Below, piece after piece: positions 55,093 through 64,000 of a stretch of 64,000 bases of DNA. The stretch comes from Acinetobacter piscicola (GTDB lineage: Bacteria > Pseudomonadota > Gammaproteobacteria > Pseudomonadales > Moraxellaceae), in contig NZ_KZ268706.1 of assembly GCF_002233755.1 (NCBI RefSeq), forward strand, positions 100,026 to 164,025, read 5' to 3'. The notes beneath the pieces were generated by a model. The model did not search any database, had not been told where the DNA came from, and worked only from the letters and a program-made list of their open reading frames with translations. Each line of letters opens with the position of its first letter. Within the stretch, counting starts at the first letter, position 1. The position numbers and the translations under genes are program-made.

Positions 55093-55387
55093 GTAGTCCC
55101 TCTGGTTCAACCGCATTTGGGTTAATTAAACCCTCTGGCGGCATTTGAATAAAGAAGCCTTTTGTGTTCAATGAATCTAAAACATGTAACACATTCACAC
55201 GTGCTAATTTTTTATCTTCATTTAATTCAAGATGCATAACATGCGTTGCACGGCCAAAAGCAGCACGTAAAGGTTCAGACAAGACCGCTAAAGGATCAGC
55301 ATTTTCATCTTCATTTGGATGATTTGGACGAGCCACATAAAGATACATTTCGTCTTTTTTGCTCGATTTATAAATATCACAATGCAT
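55082..55387 (-). CDS. ycgL: YcgL-domain protein
   Basis: The 101-residue protein starts [20 protein letters not shown] and ends with [19 protein letters not shown], both hallmarks of the YcgL family. The family has a novel small alpha/beta fold of unknown function. The neighbour upstream is rnd, as often seen. The ATG at 55387 is used; a TTG lies six codons earlier. Confidence 0.92.
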   Translation of the reverse strand: MHCDIYKSSKKDEMYLYVARPNHPNEDENADPLAVLSEPLRAAFGRATHVMHLELNEDKKLARVNVLHVLDSLNTKGFFIQMPPEGLINPNAVEPEGLRGA

Positions 55388-55568
55388 TTTAAACAACAGC
55401 TTCAATTAAACTCATATCACAGCATACATGAAAAAAACGACGGATACATTATCGAAAATTAACGCATCAGTCGTTATTTATAATCAATTGTTAAATATTT
55501 GATCAACTCTAAATCTTTTTTAAATTTACAAAATGCCTGCAATTCAAAATGAATGAATAAGTTAAAAA

Positions 55569-56711
55569 CTACTCATTCACTTTCATTTGGGTGCTTAAAT
55601 AATTCAAATCATTATGCAACATACGAATGAGCGGTTGCGTTAATAAATCATAACGCCACCCCAATAAATAACGCGGCAAATCTTGTTCATCACCATGAAA
55701 AACCACATGATGATACAAAGCATTCAACCACTTTTTGCGCATAAGTACTTCTTTGGGTACTTGCGTTTCTAGCGAAATATTTGAAATCAATTCATCCACT
55801 TCAAGCGTAACGCCTTTTGAAGAATGCTTAATCGGTCGAGCGATACGCAAAGGCCATTCATCTATTTCAGGTAAGAACTTCAATAAATCTAAAATGGTCT
55901 TGCCGTGTTCACGTACAATATTCGGTCGAATACCTTTAACCTGAGATAATTGAAAATTATTCTTGGGATTCATTTCTACCAAATCAATCATCGTCGAACT
56001 TTTAAGAATAAAGCTTCGTGGCTGATTCAATGCTTTGACCATTTCTTCACGCCAAACACTCAATTGCTGCAATTGCATCAACTGTTTACGAGAATGTCGA
56101 TAGTTCCCAATTTCACTATAAAGTTTTTCTTTTGGTGTTTCTAAGGCGATTTCAAAGGTCAAATTCTGACAGTCTTCAACAGCTTGCTGATACAAATTTT
56201 TCTGCGTTAATTCTAACTTCACTTTTTCAGCCAAATGCATAATGTATAAAACATCATTGGCTGCATAATTCATTTGTTCATTGGTCAATGGACGTGCTAA
56301 CCAGTCTGAACGAGTTTGGTCTTTATCGATATCGATATCGAGTATCAGTTTCAAAGCATTTTGATAGCTCACTTGCAAGCCATGTCCTAAAAAAGACAAA
56401 GCAACTTGTGTATCAAACACATTTTCTAAATTTTTCTTATCTGAATAATGATAAATCAAATCAATATCTTCACCACATGCGTGAAAAATATTTTGTTGTG
56501 CTTGAAAAAGCTTATTCCAAAAATTGTCTAAATCTAAAGTTGTACCGTCGAGCAGAAACACTTGACCATTGACATTGATTTGAAACACACCGAGTTTAGG
56601 CCAAAGCGTATCGACTTTAATAAATTCAGTGTCTAGACCATAAGTCGATGTATGTTGCATTAAATCCAACACATTTTCGAGTTCGGTCTGTTGATTGATA
56701 AATTGAAACAT
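55569..56711 (-). CDS. rnd: Ribonuclease D
   Basis: RNase D trims the 3' ends of tRNA and other small RNAs. The 380-residue protein has the DEDD exonuclease domain: Exo I LDTEFIKVDT, Exo II HACGEDIDLIYHY, and Exo III YAANDVLYIMHL (DEDDy type). Two HRDC-like helical domains follow. ATG 56711 is preferred over a TTG at 56726; neither has a strong ribosome site. Confidence 0.95.
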   Translation of the reverse strand: MFQFINQQTELENVLDLMQHTSTYGLDTEFIKVDTLWPKLGVFQINVNGQVFLLDGTTLDLDNFWNKLFQAQQNIFHACGEDIDLIYHYSDKKNLENVFDTQVALSFLGHGLQVSYQNALKLILDIDIDKDQTRSDWLARPLTNEQMNYAANDVLYIMHLAEKVKLELTQKNLYQQAVEDCQNLTFEIALETPKEKLYSEIGNYRHSRKQLMQLQQLSVWREEMVKALNQPRSFILKSSTMIDLVEMNPKNNFQLSQVKGIRPNIVREHGKTILDLLKFLPEIDEWPLRIARPIKHSSKGVTLEVDELISNISLETQVPKEVLMRKKWLNALYHHVVFHGDEQDLPRYLLGWRYDLLTQPLIRMLHNDLNYLSTQMKVNE

Positions 56712-57062
56712 GTCAGTTTGTGTCAAAATGTTACATTTAAATAAAATATGATTTTACCTGAATATATAAAATTTAAATATAAGATTTTTCAACTAATTCT
56801 CCATAAATATCTTATTTTTCAACAAAATTAACATTGTATAGCTAATTTATATATAGTTTTTACAGCTTACTAAAGCAAAAAATTTTTATAAAAATGATGA
56901 ATATAAGCATTTCTTAAATTGCATTTTTGAGTCTACATAAAACTTTTGAACAAATGTAAATATTTTTAAATAAAAAAGGATTTGTTCATCATTTCAGACC
57001 AGTTGCATTATCGCAAAGCTATCCAAAAGATCAACAAACCCTTAAGTCGCACTTTTGGCTTG
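56712..57062. other. AT-rich gap between rnd and recR, no gene seen
   Basis: About 350 bases of very AT-rich sequence upstream of rnd contain only short frames. It should include the rnd promoter. GAACAAAT is repeated inverted as ATTTGTTC near 56950-56985, but the spacing is too long for a good hairpin. Confidence 0.5.
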
Positions 57063-57659
57063 TTATTTCATACGCATGCGATTATGTACAGCTTGGCTAA
57101 GCGTATGGCTATCGACATATTCCAACTCACCACCCTGTGGTACACCCTGAGCGATTCGTGTCATTTGTAAAGACAGATGCTTTGTTGCCTCGACCAAGTA
57201 ATGTGCAGTTGCTTGCCCTTCTACAGTTGCATTGGTAGCTAAAATCACTTCAGTAATTTTACCAGCACTCAGTCGTTGCACTAAATATGGAATACCAATT
57301 TCTTCAGGCCCAATACCATCCAAAGGAGACAAATGCCCACCTAATACGTGGTATTTACCTCTAAAACTGCCACTTTGTTCAATTGCCATCACATCTGCTG
57401 GTGATTCAACCACACAAAGCAACTGATCATCACGGTCATTTGAACAACAAATATCACAGACTTCATTTTCAGTCAGTGAATGACAAAGACTACATTCATG
57501 AATATAAGAGGTCGCTTCATTGAGCGCATGCGCCAAACCAATCGCTCCCTCTTTATTTTTCATGATCAAATGCAATGCCATACGTTGAGCCGATTTCGGC
57601 CCAACACTAGGTAAAATTCGCAAAGCTTGTACAAGCTGATCAAAACGGTCGCTAAACAC
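57063..57659 (-). CDS. recR: Recombination mediator RecR
   Basis: RecR works with RecF/RecO to load RecA on gapped DNA. The 198-residue protein has a helix-hairpin-helix LRILPSVGPKSAQRMALHL, the Cys4 zinc finger (ECSLCHSL and CDICCS), and a Toprim domain beginning LLCVVESPADVMAIE. A C-terminal GGELEYVDSHTLSQAV Walker-like segment follows. It lies ten bases downstream of ybaB, the standard ybaB-recR pair; dnaX is not adjacent. Confidence 0.97.
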   Translation of the reverse strand: MFSDRFDQLVQALRILPSVGPKSAQRMALHLIMKNKEGAIGLAHALNEATSYIHECSLCHSLTENEVCDICCSNDRDDQLLCVVESPADVMAIEQSGSFRGKYHVLGGHLSPLDGIGPEEIGIPYLVQRLSAGKITEVILATNATVEGQATAHYLVEATKHLSLQMTRIAQGVPQGGELEYVDSHTLSQAVHNRMRMK

Positions 57660-57669
57660 CTGCTAATCC

Positions 57670-57999
57670 TTAGAACAAACCCGAAAGACCCGGTGGTAAA
57701 CCCATACCAGAGTTTGCTTCTTTCATTTTTGCTTCAGAAATCACTTCTACTTGACGTGCAGCGTCATTCATTGCAGCAGCAATCAAGTCTTCAATCATAT
57801 CTGGATCGTCTTGTAACAAATCAGGGCTAATTTCAATACGTTTAACCACGTTACGACAAGTCATGGTAACTTTTACCAAACCACCACCCGCTTCCGCTTG
57901 AACTTCAGTTTGTGCAAGCTGTTCTTTTGCTTTTTTAACATTGCTTTCCATGTCTTTTTGCATGCGTTGAGCTTGTTGCATCAGCATATTAATATTCAT
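57670..57999 (-). CDS. ybaB: Nucleoid-associated protein YbaB/EbfC
   Basis: The 109-residue protein is mostly helical: [33 protein letters not shown], then [20 protein letters not shown]. The C-terminal [19 protein letters not shown] is the usual end of the family. The dimer binds DNA and affects nucleoid structure. GGAG six bases before ATG 57999 supports this start over one at 58035. Confidence 0.95.
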   Translation of the reverse strand: MNINMLMQQAQRMQKDMESNVKKAKEQLAQTEVQAEAGGGLVKVTMTCRNVVKRIEISPDLLQDDPDMIEDLIAAAMNDAARQVEVISEAKMKEANSGMGLPPGLSGLF

Positions 58000-58112
58000 A
58001 AAATTCTCCGAACAAAATCCTAATTTGGCAGACATTGTAATCTAGGTTTAAAACAAAAACGATCCAAACCTAGAGCAATTGTTAAATAATGGCTTATATA
58101 CAGGTTAATTGA

Positions 58113-59300
58113 TTAAATTAAATCTAAACCATGTGAAAGATCACGGATAATATCATCAGCATCTTCCAAACCGACAGATAGTCGAATTAAACCTTCACGA
58201 ATTCCTGCAGCCGCTTTCGCTTCAGGAGAAAGTTTACCGTGAGTGGTGGTCGCTGGATGCGTAATTGTAGACTTCGCATCCCCCAAGTTACCTGTAATCG
58301 AAATAAATTTTGTGTTATCGATGACTTTCCACGCGCCTTCACGCGCATGCTTCACTTCAAATGAGACAATACCACTGAAACCTGTTTGTTGTTTTGCTGC
58401 AAGCTCATGTCCAACATGATCTTTTAAGCCTGCAAAATAAACTTTCTCAACATTTGGGTGTGAAACTAACCATTCTGCAATTTTCTGAGCACTTTCAGAA
58501 TGTGCTTTCATACGTAAACGTAAAGTTTCCAAGCCTTTCAAAAATACCCATGCGTTGAATGGGCTCATTGATGGGCCTGTTGTACGTACATAACCAAATA
58601 CTTCTTCAAGTAATTTGTGACTTCCAACCACTGCGCCACCTAATGCACGGCCTTGTCCATCTAAATATTTAGTTGCTGAATAAATCACTAGATCAGCACC
58701 AAACTTTAATGGTTGCTGCAAAATTGGCGTACAGAAACTATTATCAATTGCCAATAAAGCATCATGCGAATGTGCAAGGTCAGATAAAGCTTGAATATCT
58801 GCAACTTCAGACAATGGATTTGATGGTGATTCTACAAATAACAACTTAGTTTCAGGACGAATTGCATTTTCCCATGCATTTAAATCTGTTAAATCGACAA
58901 AAGTAACTGCGACATTGAATTTAGCAACGTATTTTTCAAACAACGACACCGTTGACCCAAACACTGCACGTGAACAAATGACGTGATCACCAGCTTTAAG
59001 GAACGACATAACCACAGCCATAATTGCAGCCATACCTGAACTGGTTGCTACAGCACGTTCTCCACCTTCCATAGCCGCTAAACGTTTTTCAAACATTGCA
59101 ACTGTTGGATTGGTAAAGCGCGAGTAAATATTACCTGGTTCAGCACCCGAAAACTTAGCTGCTGCTTCTGCTGCATTTTCATAAACAAAAGATGAAGTGA
59201 GGAAAATAGGCTCACTATGTTCACCTTCAAAACTGCGTGTATGACCTGTGCGAAGGGCTAATGTATCAAGTTGGTATTCAATGTCGTCGTGCTGGCTCAT
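58113..59300 (-). CDS. metZ: O-succinylhomoserine sulfhydrylase
   Basis: The 395-residue protein is a Cys/Met-metabolism PLP enzyme. MetZ makes homocysteine directly from succinylhomoserine and sulfide. Seen are YSRFTNPTVAMFEKRLAAME, SSGMAAI, VESPSNP and the PLP Lys in YSATKYLDGQGRALGGA. The sequence resembles the MetZ group (EYQLDTLALRTG N-terminus, HGLD terminus) more than cystathionine gamma-synthase. It is divergent from the PhaC-like gene. Confidence 0.9.
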   Translation of the reverse strand: MSQHDDIEYQLDTLALRTGHTRSFEGEHSEPIFLTSSFVYENAAEAAAKFSGAEPGNIYSRFTNPTVAMFEKRLAAMEGGERAVATSSGMAAIMAVVMSFLKAGDHVICSRAVFGSTVSLFEKYVAKFNVAVTFVDLTDLNAWENAIRPETKLLFVESPSNPLSEVADIQALSDLAHSHDALLAIDNSFCTPILQQPLKFGADLVIYSATKYLDGQGRALGGAVVGSHKLLEEVFGYVRTTGPSMSPFNAWVFLKGLETLRLRMKAHSESAQKIAEWLVSHPNVEKVYFAGLKDHVGHELAAKQQTGFSGIVSFEVKHAREGAWKVIDNTKFISITGNLGDAKSTITHPATTTHGKLSPEAKAAAGIREGLIRLSVGLEDADDIIRDLSHGLDLI

Positions 59301-59422
59301 TTCAACTACTCAGTTCTAAAACTGCCTTTGTAAAATATTGCCAACATTTTGAGCGCGCGATGTATTTAAGGTCAAGGTATAATCTAAAATTATCACTTAC
59401 ACTTCGGGCATTCTGTACAAAA

Positions 59423-60532
59423 ATGAGACAAAAAGCACTTATGGCACACATTATGGCGAAGTTCCAAGAACGAAAATCGAAATTAAAAAATTTATCTACC
59501 CGTATTTTCAATGGTGAGTCATTGGTGTTATCTCAAAGTACGCCTTATGAAATTATTGCAGAGCATAATCAAACTAAAGTGAGATACTATGCTGCGCCTG
59601 AAAGAAGATTTAAAGAACCGTTGGTATTTGCTGCACCTTTAGCGATTAATATGGCGATTTATGACTTGTATCCATATCGCTCTTTGGTTAAATATTTCTC
59701 AGAACAAGGTTTTGATGTCTATTTGTTGGATTGGGGTAAGCTCAACTATGATGATCGTTTTCTTAATTTTTTAAATTTCATCGATGAATCAATTCCCTAC
59801 TGCATTAATGAAATCCGTGAACATTCTCAAAGTGATCAGATTTCACTGCATGGTTGGAGCATGGCAGGTATTTTTGTGCTGCTCTATACTGCCTTTAAGC
59901 AACCAAACCATGTCAAAAACTTAATTGTTTTAGGCAGCCCAATAGACAGTTATGCTTCTGGCGGTATTGGAAAACTTTATAAAAAGATTAACAATCTCAT
60001 CCTTAAAAGTCCTAAATTACAAAATACACTCTATAAAGGCGGGCTTCCTAAAAAGCTGATTCACACGCCAGGCATTTTAAATTCGATCGGATTTAAAATT
60101 CTAGATCCTAAAGGCTGGTATCAGGGCCATAAACAATTACTACTCAATTTAGATGATGAGCAATTGCTACATGAACACGCAACACTTGGCAACTTTCTCA
60201 ATCATATGATCGATTACCCTGGTGGTGTAAACCAAGATATGTTGTTTAATGTGTGGTTACAAAATCCGTTAAAAGATGGTGCTATTCAACTGAGTAAACA
60301 TAAAATTGAACTTAAAAATATCGATTGTTCTTTAATGGTTGGTGCAGGAAAAGGCGATCAAATGGTTACTGCTGATTCAGTTAAGCCATTAATCGAATTG
60401 ACAAATAGTAGTGATGTCACGTTTACTCTTATTCCTGGTGGACATTTAGGCTTGATGTCGAGTCAAAAAAGCGCTGATGAATTTTGGCCTACACTCGCTC
60501 AATGGTTAGTACAACGTTCGATAAAAATCTAA
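59423..60532 (+). CDS. PhaC-like alpha/beta hydrolase with serine nucleophile
   Basis: The protein is about 369 residues and resembles class III polyhydroxyalkanoate synthase/PhaC-like hydrolases: VFAAPLAINMAIYDLYPYRS, YLLDWGKLNYDDRFLNFLNF, and a late PGGHLGLM with the catalytic His. The nucleophile box is GWSMAG, with Ser in place of the Cys of true PHA synthases. It is therefore more likely a hydrolase or acyltransferase than a polymerase. No phaA/B or phasin genes are near. Start choice between ATG 59423, 59441 and 59453 is open. Confidence 0.78.
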   Translation: MRQKALMAHIMAKFQERKSKLKNLSTRIFNGESLVLSQSTPYEIIAEHNQTKVRYYAAPERRFKEPLVFAAPLAINMAIYDLYPYRSLVKYFSEQGFDVYLLDWGKLNYDDRFLNFLNFIDESIPYCINEIREHSQSDQISLHGWSMAGIFVLLYTAFKQPNHVKNLIVLGSPIDSYASGGIGKLYKKINNLILKSPKLQNTLYKGGLPKKLIHTPGILNSIGFKILDPKGWYQGHKQLLLNLDDEQLLHEHATLGNFLNHMIDYPGGVNQDMLFNVWLQNPLKDGAIQLSKHKIELKNIDCSLMVGAGKGDQMVTADSVKPLIELTNSSDVTFTLIPGGHLGLMSSQKSADEFWPTLAQWLVQRSIKI

Positions 60533-60548
60533 AATTTTAAGGAATATT

Positions 60549-61421
60549 ATGAATACCTCAGTTGCATTTATAGGTTTAGGCGCAATGGGTTACCGCATGG
60601 CAGCTCATTTACCGAAACATTTCGATATTGTTTACGTCTGGAATCGAAATTTTGATAAAGCCAAACAACATGCAACTGAATACAACACTCAAGCTGTAGA
60701 ATTAAGCCAAGCTGTTCAAGCTGATATTATTTTCTCATGCTTACCAATCAGTCAGGACGTAGAAGACTTAATTCAAACGCTTGAAATTAAATCTGGTGCT
60801 ATTTGGGTTGATTGTACCAGTGGCGTTCCAGAATCAGCACGTAAGCTCTCACGACAACTTGCTGAAAAAAATGTACAATTTTTAGATGCACCTGTGAGTG
60901 GACAAACCATCGGAGCAGAAAATGCGACATTAACCTTTATGGTGGGTGGTGAAAAACCTGCATTTGATCAAGCCTTAATTGCTATGCAAGTGATGGGGAA
61001 ATTAATTAAACATGTGGGTGATTCTGGTACAGGCTTTGCTGTAAAAGCAGTCAATAATATGATGATGGCTGTTCATCTATGTGCGGCAGCAGAAGGTTTT
61101 ACTACACTAAAAGCACATGGTGTAAACCTAAATGCAGCACTAGATTGCATCAATGCATCGAGCGGTAAAAGCGGTGTGACAGAAGCGGTTTTACCGCAAC
61201 GTGTTTTTAATCGTAGCTTCCCTCTAACTTTTGCGCTACCCTTATTAGCCAAAGACACGGGTATTGCTGTTGATTTAATTCGTGAAGCAAAGCTTTCAGC
61301 ACCTGTTATTGGTTTAACTCAAAGTTTAATACAAACTGCAAATAGCTTAGCTGAACCTGATAGTGACTTTTCTACAGCAATAAAAATGTACGAATTATGG
61401 AATAAAATTACATTGGATTAA
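60549..61421 (+). CDS. NAD(P)-dependent beta-hydroxyacid dehydrogenase
   Basis: The 290-residue protein is of the 3-hydroxyisobutyrate dehydrogenase family: Rossmann [13 protein letters not shown], the substrate loop [16 protein letters not shown], the catalytic Lys in [13 protein letters not shown], and a helical C-terminal domain. It oxidises or reduces small beta-hydroxy acids or semialdehydes. It lies 16 bases after the PhaC-like gene and is probably co-transcribed. Confidence 0.87.
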   Translation: MNTSVAFIGLGAMGYRMAAHLPKHFDIVYVWNRNFDKAKQHATEYNTQAVELSQAVQADIIFSCLPISQDVEDLIQTLEIKSGAIWVDCTSGVPESARKLSRQLAEKNVQFLDAPVSGQTIGAENATLTFMVGGEKPAFDQALIAMQVMGKLIKHVGDSGTGFAVKAVNNMMMAVHLCAAAEGFTTLKAHGVNLNAALDCINASSGKSGVTEAVLPQRVFNRSFPLTFALPLLAKDTGIAVDLIREAKLSAPVIGLTQSLIQTANSLAEPDSDFSTAIKMYELWNKITLD

Positions 61422-61502
61422 TTTTTCGCCATTGAATAACCACAATCTAACCATATAATCTAATAAAGTGACAAACTGATATGTCAAATTTGAGGCCATC
61501 TC

Positions 61503-61772
61503 ATGAATAAGTCTGTAATTGCAATACTTTCTACTTTATCAATTTTTGTAGGTACTCAAGTTTTTGCCAACGATAATGTGCAAGAATGTAAAAAACTACA
61601 AGATGATTATAATGTTATCTATGCTTCAAAAGGCTTCTGTTTTAAAGATCCTGAAGCGAAAGCAAAATATGGCAATGATAATTGCTATACCAGTAAGCCT
61701 AAATTTTCTGAAAAAGAACAACAACGCCTTGACTCAATCAAGGAACGTCAGAAAGAATTGAATTGTAAATAA
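61503..61772 (+). CDS. Small exported YARHG-like protein
   Basis: The 89-residue protein has a signal peptide cleaved after TQVFA. The mature part has four Cys and the pattern IYASKGFCFKDPEAKAKYGN, then FSEKEQQRLDSIKERQKELN, which is the YARHG extracellular domain. The domain occurs in peptidoglycan- or substrate-binding contexts, but its role is unknown. Confidence 0.7.
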   Translation: MNKSVIAILSTLSIFVGTQVFANDNVQECKKLQDDYNVIYASKGFCFKDPEAKAKYGNDNCYTSKPKFSEKEQQRLDSIKERQKELNCK

Positions 61773-61800
61773 CAACTTTTGGTAATTTAAGGAAATAATT

Positions 61801-62217
61801 ATGGCTTATGATGATCAGAACATTTTTGCACGAATTTTGCGTGGAGAACTTCCTGCAATAAAAGTGTATGAAGATGATCAAGTTCTTGCATTTATGGATA
61901 TCATGCCTCAAGCCGATGGTCATACACTGGTTATTCCTAAAACACCCGCACTTACCTTATTGGATCTGGATCCAGCGGTTGCAGCCTATACCATTCAAAT
62001 TGTTCAGAAAATTGCGCAAGCAATTGAGAAAAGTTTGGGTGCTCAAGGTATTGTTTTAATGCAACTTTCTGGTGCATCTGCTGGGCAAACTGTACCTCAT
62101 GTACACTTCCACCTCATTCCAACTTCTGTGCACGAATTAGGTCGCCATGCAGCACAAATGGGCGATCAAGAAAAAATTAAAGGCTTTGCTGAAAAAATTA
62201 AAGCAGCGCTTATTTAA
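61801..62217 (+). CDS. HIT-family nucleotide hydrolase
   Basis: The 138-residue protein has the histidine triad VPHVHFHLIP (His100, 102, 104) and the family N-terminus IFARILRGELPAIKVYEDD. HIT proteins hydrolyse nucleoside phosphoramidates or dinucleoside polyphosphates. ATG 61801 follows TAAGGAA. A terminator lies 19 bases after the stop. Confidence 0.95.
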   Translation: MAYDDQNIFARILRGELPAIKVYEDDQVLAFMDIMPQADGHTLVIPKTPALTLLDLDPAVAAYTIQIVQKIAQAIEKSLGAQGIVLMQLSGASAGQTVPHVHFHLIPTSVHELGRHAAQMGDQEKIKGFAEKIKAALI

Positions 62218-62236
62218 TTAAAATCTTTTTAGAATC

Positions 62237-62263
62237 AATGAGGCTCATATAGCCTCATTTTTT
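62237..62263 (+). terminator. Terminator after the HIT gene
   Basis: A nine-base perfect stem AATGAGGCT/AGCCTCATT with a five-base loop runs into a T6 tract. Confidence 0.92.
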
Positions 62264-62288
62264 ATTCAACAACTAAAACAATGTTCTC

Positions 62289-62328
62289 ACGTCATCAAAC
62301 TGTCATTTATTCTTCACCAACATGTAAC
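62289..62328 (+). promoter_or_regulatory. Pho-box-like array upstream of the porin gene
   Basis: Four seven-base units stand at exact 11-base steps: ACGTCAT (62289), CTGTCAT (62300), TCTTCAC (62311) and ATGTAAC (62322). The second equals the PhoB half-site CTGTCAT; the others match it in four or five positions. The four-base spacers are mostly A/T. This is the layout of PhoB-binding sites, 110-150 bases before the porin start, and suggests induction at low phosphate. Confidence 0.5.
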
Positions 62329-62437
62329 AAAATTTGCTGATACTGCATGCAAGTTAGTAAGTAATGAATTTCTCAATACTTGCTGAATAAAAAAAGCAAC
62401 GGCAAATGCCAATTGAACATGTTTTGGAGAAATCTCA

Positions 62438-63502
62438 ATGAAAAAAGTGCTACTCGCTGCAGCAATCGCCACTATTAGTTTAAACGCAGCTCAAGCAGCG
62501 CCTACATTGTATGGTAAGCTCAATGTATCTTTAAACCAAGTAGACAATGTGAATGCTACTGGTAACAATGAAACTCAATTAAATTCAAATGCTTCACGTA
62601 TTGGGGTTAAAGGCGAAGAAAAATTAACAGATAATGTTGGCGTTGTTTATCTAGCAGAGTTTGGTTTTGCAACAGATGGTGCTGGTTCTGATGCAGAATG
62701 GAGCGCGCGTAACCGCTTTTTAGGTCTTAAATTCAATAAAGTAGGTACATTAAAAGCGGGTAAATATGATTCATACTTCAAAACTTCAGCTGGAAAATAT
62801 CAAGATATTTTCAATGATGATACAAACCTTGATATCACCAAAACAATGTACGGTGAAGAACGTTTAAATAACGTCATTGGTTTTGAAACAGATAAAAACT
62901 TATTAATTCCTGGTTTACAGTTTAACTTCCAAGCACAAACTGGTGAATCAAGCAGCACTGACCCAAAAGCGGGTGAAACCGGTGATGACAACAAACGTGA
63001 CAGCCTTGACTCATTCTCAACATCTTTAACATATGAAAATAAAGATATTGGTTTGGCGACAGGTATCGCAGGTAACTTCGGTGTACAAGGTGCTTATAAT
63101 GCACTTGATGGCAAAAAATACTACTCAGATGCGATCCGTGTTACTGGTTCTTTAGACCTTACACCAGTTGGAGCTGAAGGCTTAGTCTTCGGTGCACTTT
63201 ATCAACAAGCTGAACCTACTGATGATGTAGTTGCATACAAAGATCTAAAAGAAAAAGCATGGTTAGTTTCTGGAACATATAGCATTCCAAGCACGCCATG
63301 GGCTGTAAAAGCACAATATCAATCAGCTAAAACTGACTGGACAAATAATGATCGTAAAATTGATCAATACGGTTTAGGTGTTGATTACAACTTTAACAAA
63401 CAAGCACGTTTTTATGGTGTAGTTGCACAACAAAAACGTGATTGGTATGCAGATAACGATAAGAAAACTGTGTTTGGCCTAGGTATGGAATATAACTTCT
63501 AA
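62438..63502 (+). CDS. Gram-negative outer-membrane porin
   Basis: The 354-residue protein has a signal peptide (KKVLLAAAIATISLNAAQA) and starts the mature chain with APTLYGKLNVSLNQV. Porin landmarks are SRIGVKGEEKLTDNVGVVYL, RNRFLGLKFNKVGTLKAGKY, alternating amphipathic strands, and a C-terminal FGLGMEYNF with the terminal Phe needed for outer-membrane assembly. It is a trimeric 16-strand general-porin type. TTGGAGAAA forms the ribosome site. A Pho-box-like array suggests phosphate control. Confidence 0.92.
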   Translation: MKKVLLAAAIATISLNAAQAAPTLYGKLNVSLNQVDNVNATGNNETQLNSNASRIGVKGEEKLTDNVGVVYLAEFGFATDGAGSDAEWSARNRFLGLKFNKVGTLKAGKYDSYFKTSAGKYQDIFNDDTNLDITKTMYGEERLNNVIGFETDKNLLIPGLQFNFQAQTGESSSTDPKAGETGDDNKRDSLDSFSTSLTYENKDIGLATGIAGNFGVQGAYNALDGKKYYSDAIRVTGSLDLTPVGAEGLVFGALYQQAEPTDDVVAYKDLKEKAWLVSGTYSIPSTPWAVKAQYQSAKTDWTNNDRKIDQYGLGVDYNFNKQARFYGVVAQQKRDWYADNDKKTVFGLGMEYNF

Positions 63503-63532
63503 TCAAGCCTTAAAATAAATAGTTTGGTTAAG

Positions 63533-63553
63533 CCGAGTTAATTACTAACTCGG
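63533..63553 (+). terminator. Terminator after the porin gene
   Basis: An eight-base stem CCGAGTTA/TAACTCGG with loop ATTAC is followed by TTTCTCTTTTTG. Confidence 0.85.
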
Positions 63554-63605
63554 TTTCTCTTTTTGTAAGATAACTTTAGAGACAATAACGACAAACAAAC
63601 TATAA

Positions 63606-63640
63606 AAGAAACCTCATCAGAATGATGGGGTTTCTTTTTA
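63606..63640 (-). terminator. Terminator after the ankyrin gene
   Basis: A 13-base stem, AAGAAACCTCATC with GATGGGGTTTCTT (one G-T pair), has T-rich flanks on both strands. It lies about 20 bases after the ankyrin gene's stop on the minus strand. Confidence 0.75.
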
Positions 63641-63656
63641 TCTATGGGTTTAGATT

Positions 63657-63968
63657 TTATAAGCTTTTTAAATAGTCGATAATCTCTTTATTTTCAGCCA
63701 TTTCTGCAAGTTCTAAAGCCGTATATTCAGCTTTATAATTTACATCTGCACCTTTACTGATTAATAACTTTACAATTTCAAGATGATCATTCTCAGCTGC
63801 TGCATGTAAAGCACTATAGCCTTCATCATCAGTCGTATTTACATCTGCACCATCTGCCAAACACTTTTTGACTTGTTTTAAGTCACCTAAAGATGACCAA
63901 TAGACAAGTTCAGGAAGATGTAATTCTTCATCATTTTCGGGAATTGGGGAGAATGAGTTGAGTTTCAT
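63657..63968 (-). CDS. Small ankyrin-repeat protein
   Basis: The 103-residue protein is built of about two and a half ankyrin repeats: ELVYWSSLGDLKQVKKCLAD with GADVNTTDDEG, YSALHAAAENDHLEIVKLLI with SKGADVNYK, and a partial last repeat AEYTALELAEMAENKEIIDY. Ankyrin repeats bind partner proteins. AAGGAAG precedes the ATG. No signal peptide was seen, so it is cytoplasmic; its partner is unknown. Confidence 0.85.
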   Translation of the reverse strand: MKLNSFSPIPENDEELHLPELVYWSSLGDLKQVKKCLADGADVNTTDDEGYSALHAAAENDHLEIVKLLISKGADVNYKAEYTALELAEMAENKEIIDYLKSL

Positions 63969-64000
63969 ATAAACTTCCTTTAAAACTAATTGAATTTTTA

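Noticed and set aside
59237..59422. N-terminal extension of the PhaC-like protein
   Set aside because: It overlaps the start of metZ on the other strand and has no resemblance to the family.
1..64000. tRNA or rRNA genes
   Set aside because: No T-arm GGTTCGAATCC-like motif with a matching acceptor stem and no rRNA segments were found in the gaps.

Overview
The window looks like chromosome of an Acinetobacter-type gammaproteobacterium (Moraxellaceae). The DNA is AT-rich. The gene content is typical of that group: a KtrAB-type potassium system, paired M16 peptidases, cydP-cydA-cydB-cydX-ybgE, recR/ybaB, clpS/clpA, a YccT-like DUF2057 protein, and ycgL beside rnd. I see no rRNA, tRNA, CRISPR array or intact insertion sequence. 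Most genes are housekeeping, with small accessory patches between them.

Layout. 1-2.7 kb: the end of a siderophore locus (a partial amine N-hydroxylase and an IucA/IucC synthetase, overlapping by 8 bases) behind a near-perfect Fur box. 2.7-10.4 kb: ybaK, then a seven-gene same-strand cluster resembling E. coli ynbA-ynbC-ynbD-ynbB with an added acyltransferase, a small membrane protein and a lipoprotein. It reads as an accessory phospholipid pathway: acylation, CDP-activation, head-group transfer, dephosphorylation, with possible methylation. 10.5-19 kb: a lytic transglycosylase, unknown genes, ynfA, clpA/clpS, argC and a diguanylate cyclase. 19.3-21 kb: an HD-hydrolase plus alpha/beta-hydrolase operon with a 22-base operator-like palindrome at its promoter. 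21-28 kb: a YgjP-type peptidase, a palindromic repeat element, rpiA, ilvA, two tandem paralogues of unknown function and ktrAB. 28-37 kb: pldA, a PreP-like M16 protease, a four-repeat membrane protein, small immunity-like unknowns with a decayed gene, a PfkB kinase with a Rieske ferredoxin, and a YqiJ-like protein.

37-41 kb: a 727-base very AT-rich leader followed by the complete cytochrome bd operon, including the 33-residue cydX. 41-45.5 kb: unknowns, a MITE-like non-coding structured element (43082-43437) with imperfect terminal inverted repeats and a 9-base flanking duplication, a nitroreductase and ftsY. 45.6-48.6 kb: an active/inactive M16 peptidase pair. 49-56.7 kb: small unknown genes, a CBS protein, a six-copy heptamer repeat, a trpB encoded alone, a cloverleaf-like inverted repeat, MoxR/von Willebrand A genes, ycgL and rnd. 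57-64 kb: ybaB-recR, metZ divergent from a PhaC-like hydrolase, an oxidoreductase, a HIT protein, a porin behind a Pho-box-like array, and an ankyrin-repeat protein.

Most genes are assigned from family motifs visible in the translation. Functions of the unknown proteins, the lipid cluster's product and the regulatory sites are inferences.
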